A stretch of 64,000 nucleotides of DNA from Limanda limanda (Eukaryota > Chordata > Actinopteri > Pleuronectiformes > Pleuronectidae). The stretch is taken from assembly GCF_963576545.1 (NCBI RefSeq), contig NC_083651.1:16105580-16169579 (forward strand), in the 5' to 3' direction. A program made the position numbers and the translations under genes. Positions 13,001 to 25,751 of the stretch are shown here, in pieces. The first letter of the stretch is position 1, and each line of letters begins with the position of its first letter. The notes beneath the pieces were generated by a model. The model searched no databases. It saw only the letters and a list, made by a program, of their open reading frames with translations, and was not told the origin of the DNA.

Positions 13001-15944
13001 AAAGGAGGGATGAAGCGCAGCACAGGCCACAAACCAAACCTGAAACCACAACATCACAAAGCACATTTTGCACCCTGATAGTCCGCTGAGCTGTGGAAAT
13101 GTTTTTATTATCAGTAATTTCACTATTAACATCCTTAACCTCTGTTATCACTGTGGTGACTATAAACATTGTATTGTTGCGATAACGATCAACCAATCAT
13201 TCATACAGTGTTTCAAATTAATTACCTGTTTATTTAGTTCCAGAATAGCATCTTCAATTTATAATCATTTACATCAGCATTTGCACCTTGAAATAAACAT
13301 GCAGGAAATGTATCAACATGTCTATCTACTATCACTTATAGAAATTACACCATGTTCCTGTTGATTTCTTTTTGAAAATACCCAATTATTTTCCAGGAAC
13401 ATATTGAAAACTAAATACAACATCCATTCAACTCAGTGCAGAATTTATTGTCTGCAAAAATGTGATGGATTGTCCATTTGTGCAAATGAATTACCCTGTC
13501 TCGATATTAGTGTAGCACATTACCCACAGAGGTCATTATAGGAGATGCAGGCCGCCACCGGCTCCGTGCAGAGCTGATGGTATTGGTGTGGGGGGTCCGC
13601 ATAGACTGCCCGCTCACTGTCCCCCATCATGGTCCTCTGTGGAAAGAGTGATGCTGACAGTACACTCCTGGCAATCAGTCAGCTCACCACCCACCACTAT
13701 GCGCCATCCGAGATGTGGAGAGCGGGGTATGTGCTGGTTACAGCCTAAACCCAGCAGCAGCGCGAGGACTTGCTGCTTTTGATCTTTTCTCTTTCAAAGG
13801 GCTCAAATTCTCACGCTATTGTACGCTTGAGAGACACTTCAGCCTCCACTACCCAGGAGGAAGAAAAAATGTAAAAGTGCCGTCCGCTTGTTACAGACAC
13901 AGATACGAATCAAATTAAAGCTAAAAAGTGCAAATGGAATTATATCTCACAATATTGTTGATTTGGTTTAACAAGAGCCATCTGTTGAGCATGCTGAGCA
14001 CGGTTAGTTGGCGTAAACTGGAGTATTAAATGTGGGGTGGAGACCTCTATCAGGACCTCTTATTAACAGAAGCTTGTTCTTGGTGGGATCTTAAGAAATC
14101 TCCTGGCTTTATATGGCTGTCTGGGGAGAGGGTCAAACCCTGTAAGCTGTCATTGCACATGAAAGGATTAATGTCATCTTATAAGAAGGGGGGAAAAGCC
14201 GTCTTATAGTTATTTATTCTGTTTCATTCACATTCTGCTGGCTCTGTAAAAGAAAAAGGCTAATGTCTGGTCTAATTTGTAGCCCTTTAAATTCCAGACA
14301 GAGATTCTTTACATATCTCTGGAGCTCATGGCTCCTCTCGGCACAGCCCCTCTCCTCCACTCCTTCTGGGATTCCTCTTAAACCCGACCAATTTACTATC
14401 TGAAGCAAAGTGAAGATTTACATGAGTTTGTACTTGAATGGCTCCAACTCCAGCCTCATGCACTAAACACTCCTACTGTAATTACCATTCCTGGATCCTG
14501 CTCTCTGATACCCCTCTCTCTCTCCTCTGCACCTAGGCCAATTGAAGGGGAGAGAAAAGGAAAATACTTATTCCCCAATGCTGATTCTTAGTGCTCCTTG
14601 TTCAGGATCTGTAATTGGATCTGTGTTTTCAACTCCCTGCTAATAAGCAGCTTACTTTGGCTCCCTCTAGACTTGACCCACCACATTTTTGTTTTATGAA
14701 TTTTACAAGGGGATTTTAATAGATGCTTTAGGCTATGCAAAACATAGGCTGAAGGGGAGGCATAATGTGGGAGCCTTGACACAGAGTACGCCTGAGTGGC
14801 TGCTTATCATTGCGGACAGGTCTCATAACTTTCATTAAGATTGATGCAGGACAAAAGGGAATGTGCGAGGAGAGGGACATGAGAGAATATTAACCTGTGC
14901 TCCTGTAACTAAATATAATTGTTTTGCATTCGGTCTCTCCTCAGGCAGCCGCCCTCATTATCTTTACCCGTACATGACGGCACAGCTGATTTTAGTAGCC
15001 GGGCTTGTTAGAGGAGATTGGAGGTCAGGGCAAACTGTAATCTGCCTTTGGTTATTTTTATGGTAGAATCCGTCGGCCGGGGGCTGAAGTGGTGTATCGG
15101 TGTATTTTACAAACATAACACCTCATTTCCTTTCATTTTACATGTGTGTAATTGTTTCTGAAGTTGGGCTGTAGGAAGTTGAGAAGGTTACGAATCTATT
15201 ATTTTGAAATTAGGATTGTCATCTCTGCATCTTTTTGTAAATATTCAGTTGATGGAATGAAAGGTTTAATATACATATAAAAAAATCCCTTTCATGTATT
15301 TCTTTTAAAAGAAAAGATGAGCAAGAAGTGGGATGTGGATTTTTATGTCCGTGGTCTTCAACTCTCTCTCGCTCTAATGTGGAGACTGCTGTTAGTCCGG
15401 TGCTCATTTAAAAATGGCAGAATGACAGAGTCACCCATACTGGGTCACCAAAACGAGTGCTGACCCGTAGCCTACCCACAGTTTCTTCAATCATTAAAAT
15501 ACTTCCAGAAACCATGGATGATTCCATTATTCATTATAGCTTATAGTGTCTAAGTGATTTTTATCATGCCTGTCTACATCCCAACCTTAAGCCAGTTCAT
15601 TTGTCTTGAAAAGAAAAGAGAAATTAAAGAATGTTTCCAACATTTCTCCTGATGAAAGAGGCAGGTGCAGTCATAGAGGTGAATATTCAGTGAAGTTGAA
15701 GCTTTCCTCCAAGGTACTAACTAAGACACTCTGTTGGGTATAGGAACACTAATGACCAACACAATCACCTATCTTGACATGAATACCAAAGATAACAAGG
15801 AGAGGTGGGAATAGGTGTAATGGTCTCTCTTTCATCCTCCCTCTTCCCATCCTTCTCTCTCTATGGGAATCTACCAAGCGCACTTTTACTTCATCACAAA
15901 GCTAACGTGGCGAAGAACTTTTAAAACGCGCCTCAGCTTACGTA
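13001..15944. other. Noncoding DNA, no gene seen
   Basis: Short broken frames only. The interval about 14100-14780 is repeat-poor and could include enhancer sequence. I recognise no family or motif that would let me say more. Confidence 0.55.
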
Positions 15945-16011
15945 TCCTCTCCCCGCCTAGCTCTCACCCTCATCTCTCCCCTATCTCTCTCTCCCCCTCT
16001 CTCTCTCTTCT
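15945..16011. repeat. CT-rich (polypyrimidine) tract
   Basis: TCTCTCTC and CCCTCTC units with few interruptions; simple repeat. It lies just upstream of a coding-like frame. Confidence 0.85.
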
Positions 16012-16175
16012 GGTTGGTAATTCTCCCATCTGGAGGATGTTTGAGAGAAACAAAGAAACAATAAGAGGAAGTTGGGAGAGGGGGTGTCAGGCTGTCAGTA
16101 ATCTGACAGCTATGGTAACTACCCTCTAATCCAGACGGCTCCAGCCACGCTCCGGCCTGACACCCGCGCCTCTGA

Positions 16176-16382
16176 CTGACAGCTGAAGACCGGGCACATT
16201 CCACAGGCAGAAGTGACATCCAGTCTATTAAGGCAGACAAGCACAAAGCAGAGATTTACCCTGACTGCCTGGTACTGAAGCCTACTATTGGGGTGATTGG
16301 AGAGGTCCTGGAGAAGGTGTCAGACTCAAGCTCAGATGATAACCATATTGTAATGATGCTGCTGGACAATGAAGTGCCATGA
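16176..16382 (+). other. Coding-like open frame, possible dead exon
   Basis: The frame is open from CTG at 16176 to TGA at 16380-16382 (68 codons). It has no early ATG, so it can only be an exon or a remnant. The translation has an unusually protein-like composition, including IYPDCLVLKPTIGVIGEVLE and then a short Ser/Asp-rich segment ending HIVMMLLDNEVP. A possible acceptor (ACTGACAG, ending at 16182) lies near the start, but its pyrimidine tract is weak. I do not recognise the family. A chance open frame of this length is common, so only the composition argues for it. Confidence 0.2.
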
Positions 16383-19300
16383 TTGCCCATGCTGACAGCA
16401 GAAGTTTATGTCTGGATATCCACCCCCGTCCGTATTCGCAGGCAGCTCACAACACACACACAGTCTCCAGGTCCCAACTGCCAGTCAAAAGCTCGGCCGC
16501 AAACGGGTGCACTTCTTATTCCAGCACAAGAGTGCACCAAACAGTGATCTCTAATGGACTGACCCGAGGCATGCTGTGCTGACAGGGAGAGCAGGATAAT
16601 TGTTGTTTATCTTCTTCTTCTTTAGATATCTCTCTGCACATAAAGAGACTTCTCAGTGTTCATTTGTTGCTACAGAATAGCCCAGAATCCTCTACTTTGT
16701 TTCTTTATCACCAAAACATTCCTGGAGAAAGCCATACATGATTGCTTTTGGAGTCTTTTTTGCGATGGTAGGGAAAGTATGTAATTGGTTTCACTTAAGG
16801 TTAATTATTTGCACTGGCAGGACGCATTGTTGTAAGCCGTTCATTAGAATGCACATCCAACACATGGAGCAAATGAGATGAGCTGGCTGTGCTTTATTGT
16901 AGGTTTGCTTTAAAAGAGTCCCAAACCCAAGCCAAAGCTTAATGATACCCTCAGCAGCCTATATAATGGAACAAGTTTGCATAAATTAGACCACAGAGCT
17001 GCAGTGGCATCAGACAGCCTAGCCTGTTTGTATTTGAATACTTTGGCTAATTAGAAGTGCTAAAAAAGTGGACTGAAAATATATACTCTGCTTTGAATTC
17101 AGTCCTGAGTCTGTGCTGTATACATAAAACATTTTCCCCTTGCTTTCCTGTATCAAATGCAGATGGTTTCAACTTTATTTTTGTATGAAGCCTGATGGTT
17201 TAAGACATAGATGATTTGATTTCCTTTACTCACGGTGTAGTTGCAATGCCAATGCATGGAAGGAGATTTAAAAAGGGAAAAGATGAGCTAGAATAGGGAT
17301 TTTCCTGTGAACGCTTCAAGTATGAAGTAAATCCCCCCCAAACAGCCAAACCCTAACATTTCGACAATAGAAATTATATTAACTGTGTGAGAGACACGCG
17401 CTCTGTATCCTCTCACCCTTAGCACAACATTCAAATAAGTCTGAGAGATTTGGGTCCCAGGCGAGTTCACCAAAGGTGGCATTTCCCGTCTTCTTTTCAG
17501 CCAAAGCCGGCTCGTCTTCCATCTTACTTAGCTCGTCTTGATGGAGACTCAGGGTGCATGCCTTGCTAAGTGACAGGGAGTTAAGTATACGTTCACACCA
17601 TCCTGGGCTGCTAGTTAAGTTGACAGAGAGGTTCTGCAACCAGTCGGTCAACATAAAGCTCATTCACGCTCCAATCAGACCAATGATACAGAATAGAGCT
17701 GTTTCAGGATTTCATTTAGAGTTTTGTTTTAACATGTTTATCCTTTTACAGCAATTTTGTAAAACAATTTTTTTTTTCAATAAATCACCATTTCTATAGA
17801 TTTCACTTTGCACATATTTATCCATCTTGCAATGGCTGTAAACAATTTTAAATATTTTTTTAATCATCCATAAGCATTTAAATGTAAATAAAAACACGAG
17901 CGTCAACACTAGAAAAAAACCAAGTGGATCGTTTTTTGCTTATCTTCTTTGCTCCTTGTACATGGGGGTCAACATATCCATAATGAGACAGATAATTGAG
18001 GATATTTTTTTATTCAGTGGCTGGTTAATTGGTTGCCACCGGTGTCCAGGAAAGGTTGAATTTATGGTTGCGTGTCACCAATTACAATCCCAGCTGGCTT
18101 TGTTCATCTGGAAATATTTATGGCGAAAAGTCAATGTTTTGGCGACAAATGACAGGTCGGACGTGTACATATTGCAGAACCACGAGAATGTTGCTTTCTG
18201 TCACAGCATCTCCTAGTGTGGGGCTGTGCATAATCTCTCCTTTTTTTGAGCGTAGAATCAATGTGTGCATAATCAAATTCCTATTGACAGCACTCATATC
18301 CTTCTCCCTGTGGCAGAAAAGAAGATCTTGAAGTGGGGAAGGATGAATGCATTAACATCCTCTCAGTCAGTCTAGCAGATAACAAAGCTCCTTGCCTCAG
18401 TGTTAACACTGCAGATTAGGTCAAGTTTTTACCCCTCTGAATTTCTCTCCTGTAAATGACGAGTTTTGATGTGAAACAAGCAACATGTCAAGGCGAGTTG
18501 AAAGATGTAGGCATTTTCTGCCATGTCACAATGACAGGCCGCTGAATATTTGGGCCATTAGGGGCTTATTAGTGAATAAATGACCAGATGGTTCAGTGAT
18601 GCACAGAGATGGACAGAACTGGATGCTACTAATCAGCAGTGTCTGTAGCTCGGTGTCAAATCACACGACACGGTAACCCATGGCAACGGAATAAAAGTTA
18701 ACATTAGCAAGTCAATTTGAGATCTGGGTGCTGTAAACAGGGTTTCGAATAGCCCTGCTTTGCTCGCTTGAAAAACGACGGAACGTCTGTGTTTCCAGGG
18801 AACAAATTCAATTTGAAACAGCGGAGATGTCGTTTTTTTTTGCACTTTTTCCCTCATGCGCTTCTACATTTTAATATTTTCTACTTTTTGTTCTATTCAG
18901 TAACATTTTGGGATAGAAATTCTGTAAAATATTTAACAATTTCCATCAGTTTTTATTTTCGCTGTTATGACAATGACAATTTTCCAGTAATCTGCAGAAA
19001 AAGAAAAAATATAGGTTATTCTATTCAACGCTGCACTTTTAAATGTTGGACACCATTTTATTTTTTTCACCCAATTTTATATCTCACATTTAAAACACAA
19101 AGACAGTAGGATCCTGCTCTTGTTTATTTCAACAGCACCTCACTTTCGTGTCTGTCAATATATTCAATCAGTTTCTACTTTTGAGGTGCTTTGATTAGTT
19201 TGATTCCGAGATGCCCCACCATCTTCTTTACAGGAGGTAGCCAACAAATTTGAAAACGTCCGTGTTTGTGTTTCAGTATAATTGGTGATGGGTTGTTTTG

Positions 19301-20772
19301 TGACAGATGTGGAAAAAATAAAGAAAAAATAAAATAAAAAAAGGAGCGTGTGTGCTGCATTACTCAAAACACAATGCAAGATGCTCCATGTTGGAGCTGC
19401 ATATGAATGTGTGTGCGTAAACATGCGGGGTCTCTTTAATTGTATGGTTTTCTTCCAGACCCACAGCTGACACAAACAGGCAGCCTGTTAAATGGATGAG
19501 AAGAGCCGTTTGAAGACGGTCTGTCACTTCTGATTGCTTTGCCTCTGTTGTACAGCATAATTGATCACTTGTCTACTAATAACCCTCAATTTAACTTCAC
19601 TTCTTGCTGTAATTATCTTTAATAGCTAATTAATAATTTAGGAATATAGAAATTATATGGAGAGAGCTCAGGAAGCCGCATTATTCTCCCATTTGGTTAT
19701 TTAAGTAGGTGTAAAGATTACACTGCATGTCGGCGGTGTTACAGCATAATAGCAGTTGTTCACAATATTCTCATATGATATTCACATAAGTATAAAAAAA
19801 GCCCCAGCTCTCAGAAATATATACAAATTTACCTCTGCTGTTACTGAGTATGATTAAACCACTGTTAGGCTTTGTGCAGATTAAGCACTTTGACTTATTG
19901 ATGCATTATAATTGTTATATTTCTCGATAAACATATTAATTTGAATAATTTATGCGCAAGTACTACATCCCACTCCATTATACCTTTGAACAACAGCGCG
20001 GGTAATAAAACATAGATATTGTGAGCTTTATGTAGGGTTGAAACAGTGGGAATCCGTGTTATTATCCTACCCCCCATTACATCGAATGGGAGTGCATTGT
20101 TATTATTTGTCATCATATGCTAATTACACATCATTAATGTTAGACCTTAATGGCCCCAAGAGTGGGTAATAGGCTGTAAGGCTGAGCTGGCTGCTTGCAG
20201 GGAATCTGAGTCTGGGGGGAGAGAACACATGCTAATGAAGCTGAGACCTTTTATCTTTGCAGATTAAAAGGGAAAAGATCACAACCCTCAAAATAAGCGT
20301 TTTGACATCTGTAATTGGAAGAGACAACAAGCTTTTGTTCTATTATAGGGAGCAGGAGGCATCAGGCTGAGTGTATAAATCTCTCCAGCAAGCTTTGCTT
20401 CCTCAGTGCCTTCAGTCAGTTAGCCAAATGAAATCTCACTGCTGCTTTCATGCTTTTAGCTGCAGTTAGACAGAAGATGGAGTGCTGCTGCTTCCAAAAG
20501 CAGCGCAGAGTCTGTGATCTGAGTGCGTACATGTGTGAGCACGGTAGCTTAGCCTTTTCAAATTAATGGATGCCCTTGTATGCTGAATGGGAACACAGAA
20601 CAGTGACCCTGCCAATTATTGGGGGAATACGCAGGAACTGCTTGAACACTTCTCGGTGCTGTTGTGCAGAGAACCAAAGTTGGATCTTTTCTCCAGGATC
20701 AGAACATGTCTGCTTACCTTAATGCAATGATCTAGGCAAATAATACCAATGCACTGAGGTCAGATATAGTGA
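16383..20772. other. Noncoding DNA, no gene seen
   Basis: Single-copy-looking sequence with AT-rich patches around 17750-17900 and 18840-19100. Many ATTA cores occur between 19550 and 20160. No recognisable repeat, exon or RNA gene. Confidence 0.55.
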
Positions 20773-21006
20773 GATCCATGTTGCGACGAGCTGCAGAAGA
20801 GCGACCGAGTGTGTGCGCATCTGGCCCTCTACTGCGGGCCTGGCTCAGAGCTGGAGCGAACAGCAAAGCGACAGCTGGTCCAGCATGGCTCCATGTTTGA
20901 CCCCCAGCACCATGTGTAGTCCTGGGCGGCCAACGGCACTCCATACCCTGAAGACATGTATGCCATCCTGAACACCTGGTGGGAAGGAGCCCACCTCAGA
21001 GCCTAG
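20773..21006 (+). pseudogene. Possible decayed terminal exon or retropseudogene fragment
   Basis: One frame reads 78 codons from GAT at 20773 to TAG at 21004-21006, interrupted by a single in-frame TAG at 20917-20919 (codon 49). Third positions are dominated by G and C in a GC-richer island than the flanks, as in real fish exons. The translation looks like a structured protein: Cys pairs near the start, SDRVCAHLALYC, ELERTAKRQLVQHGSMFDPQ, then after the stop NGTPYPEDMYAILNTWWEGA. An in-frame TGA lies just upstream (20770-20772), with no convincing acceptor or start. I do not recognise the family. It could be a dead exon, an old processed pseudogene fragment, or a chance frame in a GC-rich regulatory island. 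Confidence 0.35.
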
Positions 21007-24000
21007 GGTCTACTTGTGTTTACACCGGGTTAGGGATAGTGTTGAGGTGTGGAAGGCTAGATTTCAGGGTCTGTGACCCTCTCAGCCCCTGACACCTCAG
21101 TGGCGCAAAAAGCTCAGAAAGCAGGGGGCCTGCTGACTGCCCATTTGCTCTGTCTCTGAGGTCTGAGCCCAGAGGTCCCGTCACCACAAAGCAGCTCAGC
21201 TGGAGGCCATAGGTGTAATGACCTACATATATCCATATAGAATAATATGTATGGCATGATCAGTCTGTTTATCTGGCTTGACCTCTACTGACTGTATTTG
21301 AATTTCATAGCACAGCTCTTCTCTCTGCTCACATGAATACCCAAAAGATTCAAGCTCATGTTCATAAAAAGTCTGTTTTACCTACAGAAACTTTGCTGCT
21401 GTGTGACATCACAGAAACTCCCTTATTTTAATTTATGAAACCCTGACTTTCATAGTCTCCATGACTTTCCCTTGTATCTGCTTATGATGAATGTTTTATG
21501 CATGAAAGCATAAAATGTTGATCAGGGAAATTGTATGGAATTTGTCTCTATTATGCATGCTTATCATAATTACAGCGAGATTATGCAGTAACAAAGCAGC
21601 AATGGTAATACAATAAGTCTCCTTGATAATGCAAAACAACTAAGACATGAAATGATGGTATATTTAGGCAGTGTGTGGTAGTCACATTACCTGCAGGTTT
21701 GTCACTGTTTGCCTCTGAAATAAACTCGCTCACATAAATATATCTCTGCAGTACAATTCCAAAAGAACAGAAAGAATAGGGAAGATGGTGGTGCTAAAAT
21801 GTCAGTTTGTTTAATTATTACTAGTTATCACAATTACCTTCTCTTTGACTTTAGCATGTATGTAATAAGAATGTTCCTGAGTGCCTTGGAGAAATGTGAA
21901 AGGTCAGATGTCAGTTTTAATATGACTAGAGCACCTCTAATGAAACCCTGTTGCAATATGTGTTGAATACGAATGCATTAATTTCTTAAATGTCTTTCAT
22001 ATTTGCAGGCGCTTCAGCCTTTTTAACTGGGATAATTTGACAGCAGCCCCCTGCCTTCCTCTGACAGCTCTGAGGAGCTGGGGCTCAGCACCTGCGTCCA
22101 CCCAAGCATTAAACCTCAGATCCTGAACTCTCCTCACAAATGAACTGTCAGATCATTACTGCGTGTGATGCAATATAATCTGTCTCAGAATTAGCATTTG
22201 GCCAAGTCCACACAGGGTTTTTTCCCCCCCTCCCATCTCTCTCTTTCGTACATCTAGCCCCTTCAGAAGGCGCTGGTTTGAATATGCATCTCTTCACATT
22301 TCCATGAGGGACCCACAGGGAGTACAGGCAGAGAGCAGCTTTCAGCATTAGCATGTCAGGAGGGAAGGGTCCTTTTCGTTCAGGGTCCCTCTGCAGATGC
22401 TCTGCCTCACTTGTTCATTACAATTGCATTTCATCAGCTTGATGATGTCCACATGTCAATTGAGTGTGAGGATTTTGCACACAAAGGAGCCTCTGGGAAA
22501 AGGACTTCGCTGGCTAATCAGCTGATTATCATACCTCAAATGGGGCTGGAGTGCTGTTACAACGAACGAAGTGCAGGAGACAGACATAGGACGGGTGAGT
22601 CCAAGAAAGGAAGGCAGCAAGCAAAGCTGATTAAACAAGCTCTCTAATGGACGCACATAGAGGAATGCAAAATAAGCAAACAAGCACAAGGCAGAAGGGG
22701 GCATTAGAATATTTTTGGTTATCATATTTTTTACTCTTATAGTTTTAAATTTGGTTGGGATTTTGTTGACCTCCCATTTATTTTTATGCTCTTAAGGTTA
22801 AGAGTTAGGCAGATGGTGCTAAACTTATTATTTCTTTGTTTATTTTCATGCGCCCTGTTTTCTTGGGTTAAAAAAAATGCCTTATTGACCTCCAGCAGAA
22901 AGTGAACACAATGATTAGGTCTGTTGTCACAGGCACCTTGAGAGGACACCACATAGGGACACGTATCTCTTCTAGGAGACACTTCAATGGAGAACTTGGA
23001 GGAACAGCCTGCCTGAGCTGAAATCTAGCGGCCAACAGTATCATCATATTTAAAGATATGATGAATCCTTGACTTGAATCTTGTTTGTTATCTGGCTTCC
23101 ATGCTAGTGATGGATTTTCCATAATAAACAACATGTTTGTGTCTACCTGGTGCCAGAAAAACTTAGACCATTAGGCTTCGTTGTTGTAGCATCTGATCTG
23201 TTGAAGAAAGGAGTAGAGCTGTCAACTTCTTACGGCTGATGGAGAGTTGGATTAGCTGAAGAAGTAGGAAGGTACCAAACAGAAACATTAAACCCAACTG
23301 GTAGTGAGAGAGAACTGGCCACATCTGGCTCAGGCCCCATCTGATAAGTGTTCATCTCCCACCTGTAGAGGAATTTCTTTCTGCAACCTTTATAGGGTTT
23401 AGAAATATGAAATTTGAATGGCCCTCATTGAAAGCCTTTATTACATAGGCAGCAGCTTTGAGTTGTGGACAGAAGTCATTGTCCGTGTCATATCATTGTG
23501 GGATCCCGAGAACCAACAGCTCTCAAATGGATTTGGTAAGCAAAATGAAAAATGAGCAGAAGCTGTAAAAAGCACAATCAAGGAAAGAGTGTCAGGGCTT
23601 TAAACCAGGCTCAACAAGAAATGCAGACCAAAACTGGACATATTTTTGGTCAATACATCAATCACTTGGAGGAAGCCAGGAACTCAAACCACTTGCAGAT
23701 TATGTTTTTTGGGCTTCACAGCAATGCATTCCAGCTTCTCACATGCAAACCTCTGCTGCTAGATCTGAATCCATTGTATTCTCTTTGGATTGCCCCCATT
23801 TGAGTTGTGAGTCCTTTCCCAAAGTGAATGTCTTCAAGTACCACGTGGTTCTTTTAAATAAGATGGAGTTTTAAATTGACAGGCAGTGCAGTGTTGCAGT
23901 GATACAGGCGTTGTATCTGACAATCGTGTTGAAAGGGGGGCTAAACTTAAAGGCATAGACAGAAGCCTCAAGCCCCTGACCCATATACAGACAATTAGAC

Positions 24001-24770
24001 TGTTTTTTAGGCCCAAAATAATAACAAGACAGAAATTATTTAATTCTGTGATAATAGAAGTTTGAACATAGGGAACATTGTCCTTCAGCACACCCATTTT
24101 TATGTTTGCCTCTCAGTTCATGGTCAGGGTGAACGGAACACATACATTGCTGACAACCATGGTAACTGTCAATTAAAGTAGATGCAGAAACTCACGCTTT
24201 TCAAGACAAATGGACAAACAACTTGTTTTTGTTCATTCTCTTGGCCACTGAATTAACATTACAGTTAGGAAACCTGAATAGCAGGCTTTAAAGTTATCCT
24301 CCTTCACATTGTCTCTAGGCTCACTGGGAAACTTTGGTAATCTGGTGCAGACCCAGAACACAACAGAGATTGATCTACAAAGGCTGATTCTTTTGGAGTT
24401 GCTGAATGACCAAACTTAGGAGAAGGAATAATAGGCTGTTAGTGGATTCGTTGGTGGACTCTGTGGTAAAATAGTACATTCATTATATCAGGATCTTGGA
24501 GCATGAGCAGAGCAAGACTTCAAATTTCATATGGAACAGTTATTTATGGGGTCTTTACATACTGGGTTCATTTTTGCCCAGCCAGCTTCCATTTATGAAG
24601 CATGCAAGTCCAAATGTGAATGTATTAAAATGCTGTTTATTGACAGTTTGCATAAAAAAACAATGAATATATATTGATACATTTAATTTGCTTCTGACCT
24701 TTACTTTATCTACATCAATTATTTTGTTCTTGCGTTTGCTTGCTTGATTAAATAGAGTCACTATGCTTCT
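21007..24770. other. Noncoding DNA, no gene seen
   Basis: The first 200 bases continue the GC-richer island. The rest is ordinary AT-leaning sequence without recognised repeats. Frames of 78-89 codons around 22.4-23.1 and 23.8-24.1 kb are chance-sized and overlap on opposite strands. Confidence 0.55.
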
Positions 24771-25275
24771 TTAAAGGGACTCTTACCTTTGTTGCATTTG
24801 AGAATTACAGCACATTCAAATCATCCCGCCTTCCTCCAATGCCCCACCCCCTCGTTCCCATCCGCGGTGTTTTTTTGAAGAAACTTTATTTACAAGCAGA
24901 CTTAGAACCTACTGCCTCCGCGCACGCACGTGAGTTTTTGTTTACCAAAGCAATGGATTCGGATTCAGAAGCACCGGTAAGTTATATACATTTACATTCA
25001 CATATGATGACGGGCCCGAATGCGCCACAAGAAGCAGACGGAAAACCTGCATGTCCATGCAGCAAACAGACAGGTCTGTCGGGCCAATAAGGTCCTTCGG
25101 TCCGAAGAATTTTATTGGTTGAAGTTTTCACTAAATATTATGAGAGTGAAATAATTGTTTGTTTTTACTCCTGGTGGGTCTGTCTTGCATTTTAGAGTGT
25201 CATTACCTTATTAATACCAATTTAACCTTATCCAAAAAAAGTGTAAAAATGCAACAAAGGTAAGAGTCCCTTTAA
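24771..25275. mobile_element. TTAA-flanked MITE with 25-bp inverted ends (Kolobok/T2- or piggyBac-like)
   Basis: Perfect 25-bp terminal inverted repeats lie at 24775-24799 and 25247-25271, beginning AGGGACTCTTACC. They are flanked directly by TTAA at 24771-24774 and 25272-25275. Including the duplication, the ends read TTAAAGGGA, which fits the TTAAAGGRR signature I recall for T2-type (Kolobok) MITEs. piggyBac also uses TTAA but usually has CCY-type termini. The interior is GC- and CpG-richer than its surroundings. It holds a short start-like stretch, ATG at 24953 followed by an acidic peptide MDSDSEAP and a consensus donor GTAAGT at 24977. That suggests an internally deleted element that kept the 5' exon of a transposase or of a captured gene. 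No transposase body is present. Confidence 0.85.
24953..24976 (+). other. First-exon-like start followed by a donor site
   Basis: An ATG with an A at the -3 position (AGCAATGG) opens MDSDSEAP and runs into GTAAGT at 24977-24982, inside the TTAA-flanked element and downstream of a CpG-rich stretch. This is what a 5' exon of an element-encoded or captured gene would look like. No matching acceptor exon is found in the element, so it would be a relic. Confidence 0.25.
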
Positions 25276-25482
25276 GAGTAGTGATCATTTATGATCATTA
25301 ATTGACAGCAAAGTGTAAATACATCCCTCAGTAATTTTGGACCTGAAGACATTCCCAGAGGTGGTACTAATACATTGTTTTGCGAGCCTAGTGCAAGTCT
25401 TTCCACACATCTCCTCAATTTCGAACCCTATTCATAATGTGCTCAATGTGCTCGTCACCAAATATTATGCCATTTTTCATTA

Positions 25483-25751
25483 GTCCTAATTAGGGCTGGG
25501 CAAGTTAACTCGTTTTAATCGAGTTAACTCAAGTGATGAGTTAACTCGATTGTTTATCCGCCAATTATTTTCTTTTTTCCTGTTCTGCAGCAGTCAGCAA
25601 CAGACTTTCACAAAATAAAAGCCTGACTTTCACAATAAAACAATAAATAATCAAACCTGAGTTAATGCGAGATAAAATAATTAATCGAGTTAACTCATCA
25701 CTTGAGTTAACTCGATTAAAACGAATTAACTTGCCCAGCCCTAGTCCTTAT
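25483..25751. mobile_element. Near-palindromic hAT-type MITE with target-site duplication
   Basis: The element proper is 25491-25743 (253 bp). Its terminal inverted repeats are 61 bp each (25491-25551 and 25683-25743), differ at one position and start TAGGGCTGGGC, a terminus common among fish hAT elements. The flanking octamers GTCCTAAT (25483-25490) and GTCCTTAT (25744-25751) match at 7 of 8 bases, as expected for an 8-bp hAT duplication. Each inverted repeat carries spaced GTTAAC cores (left copies at 25504, 25523 and 25540) inside GAGTTAACTC palindromes, plausible subterminal transposase-binding sites. There is no coding capacity. The transcript would fold into a long hairpin. Confidence 0.9.
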
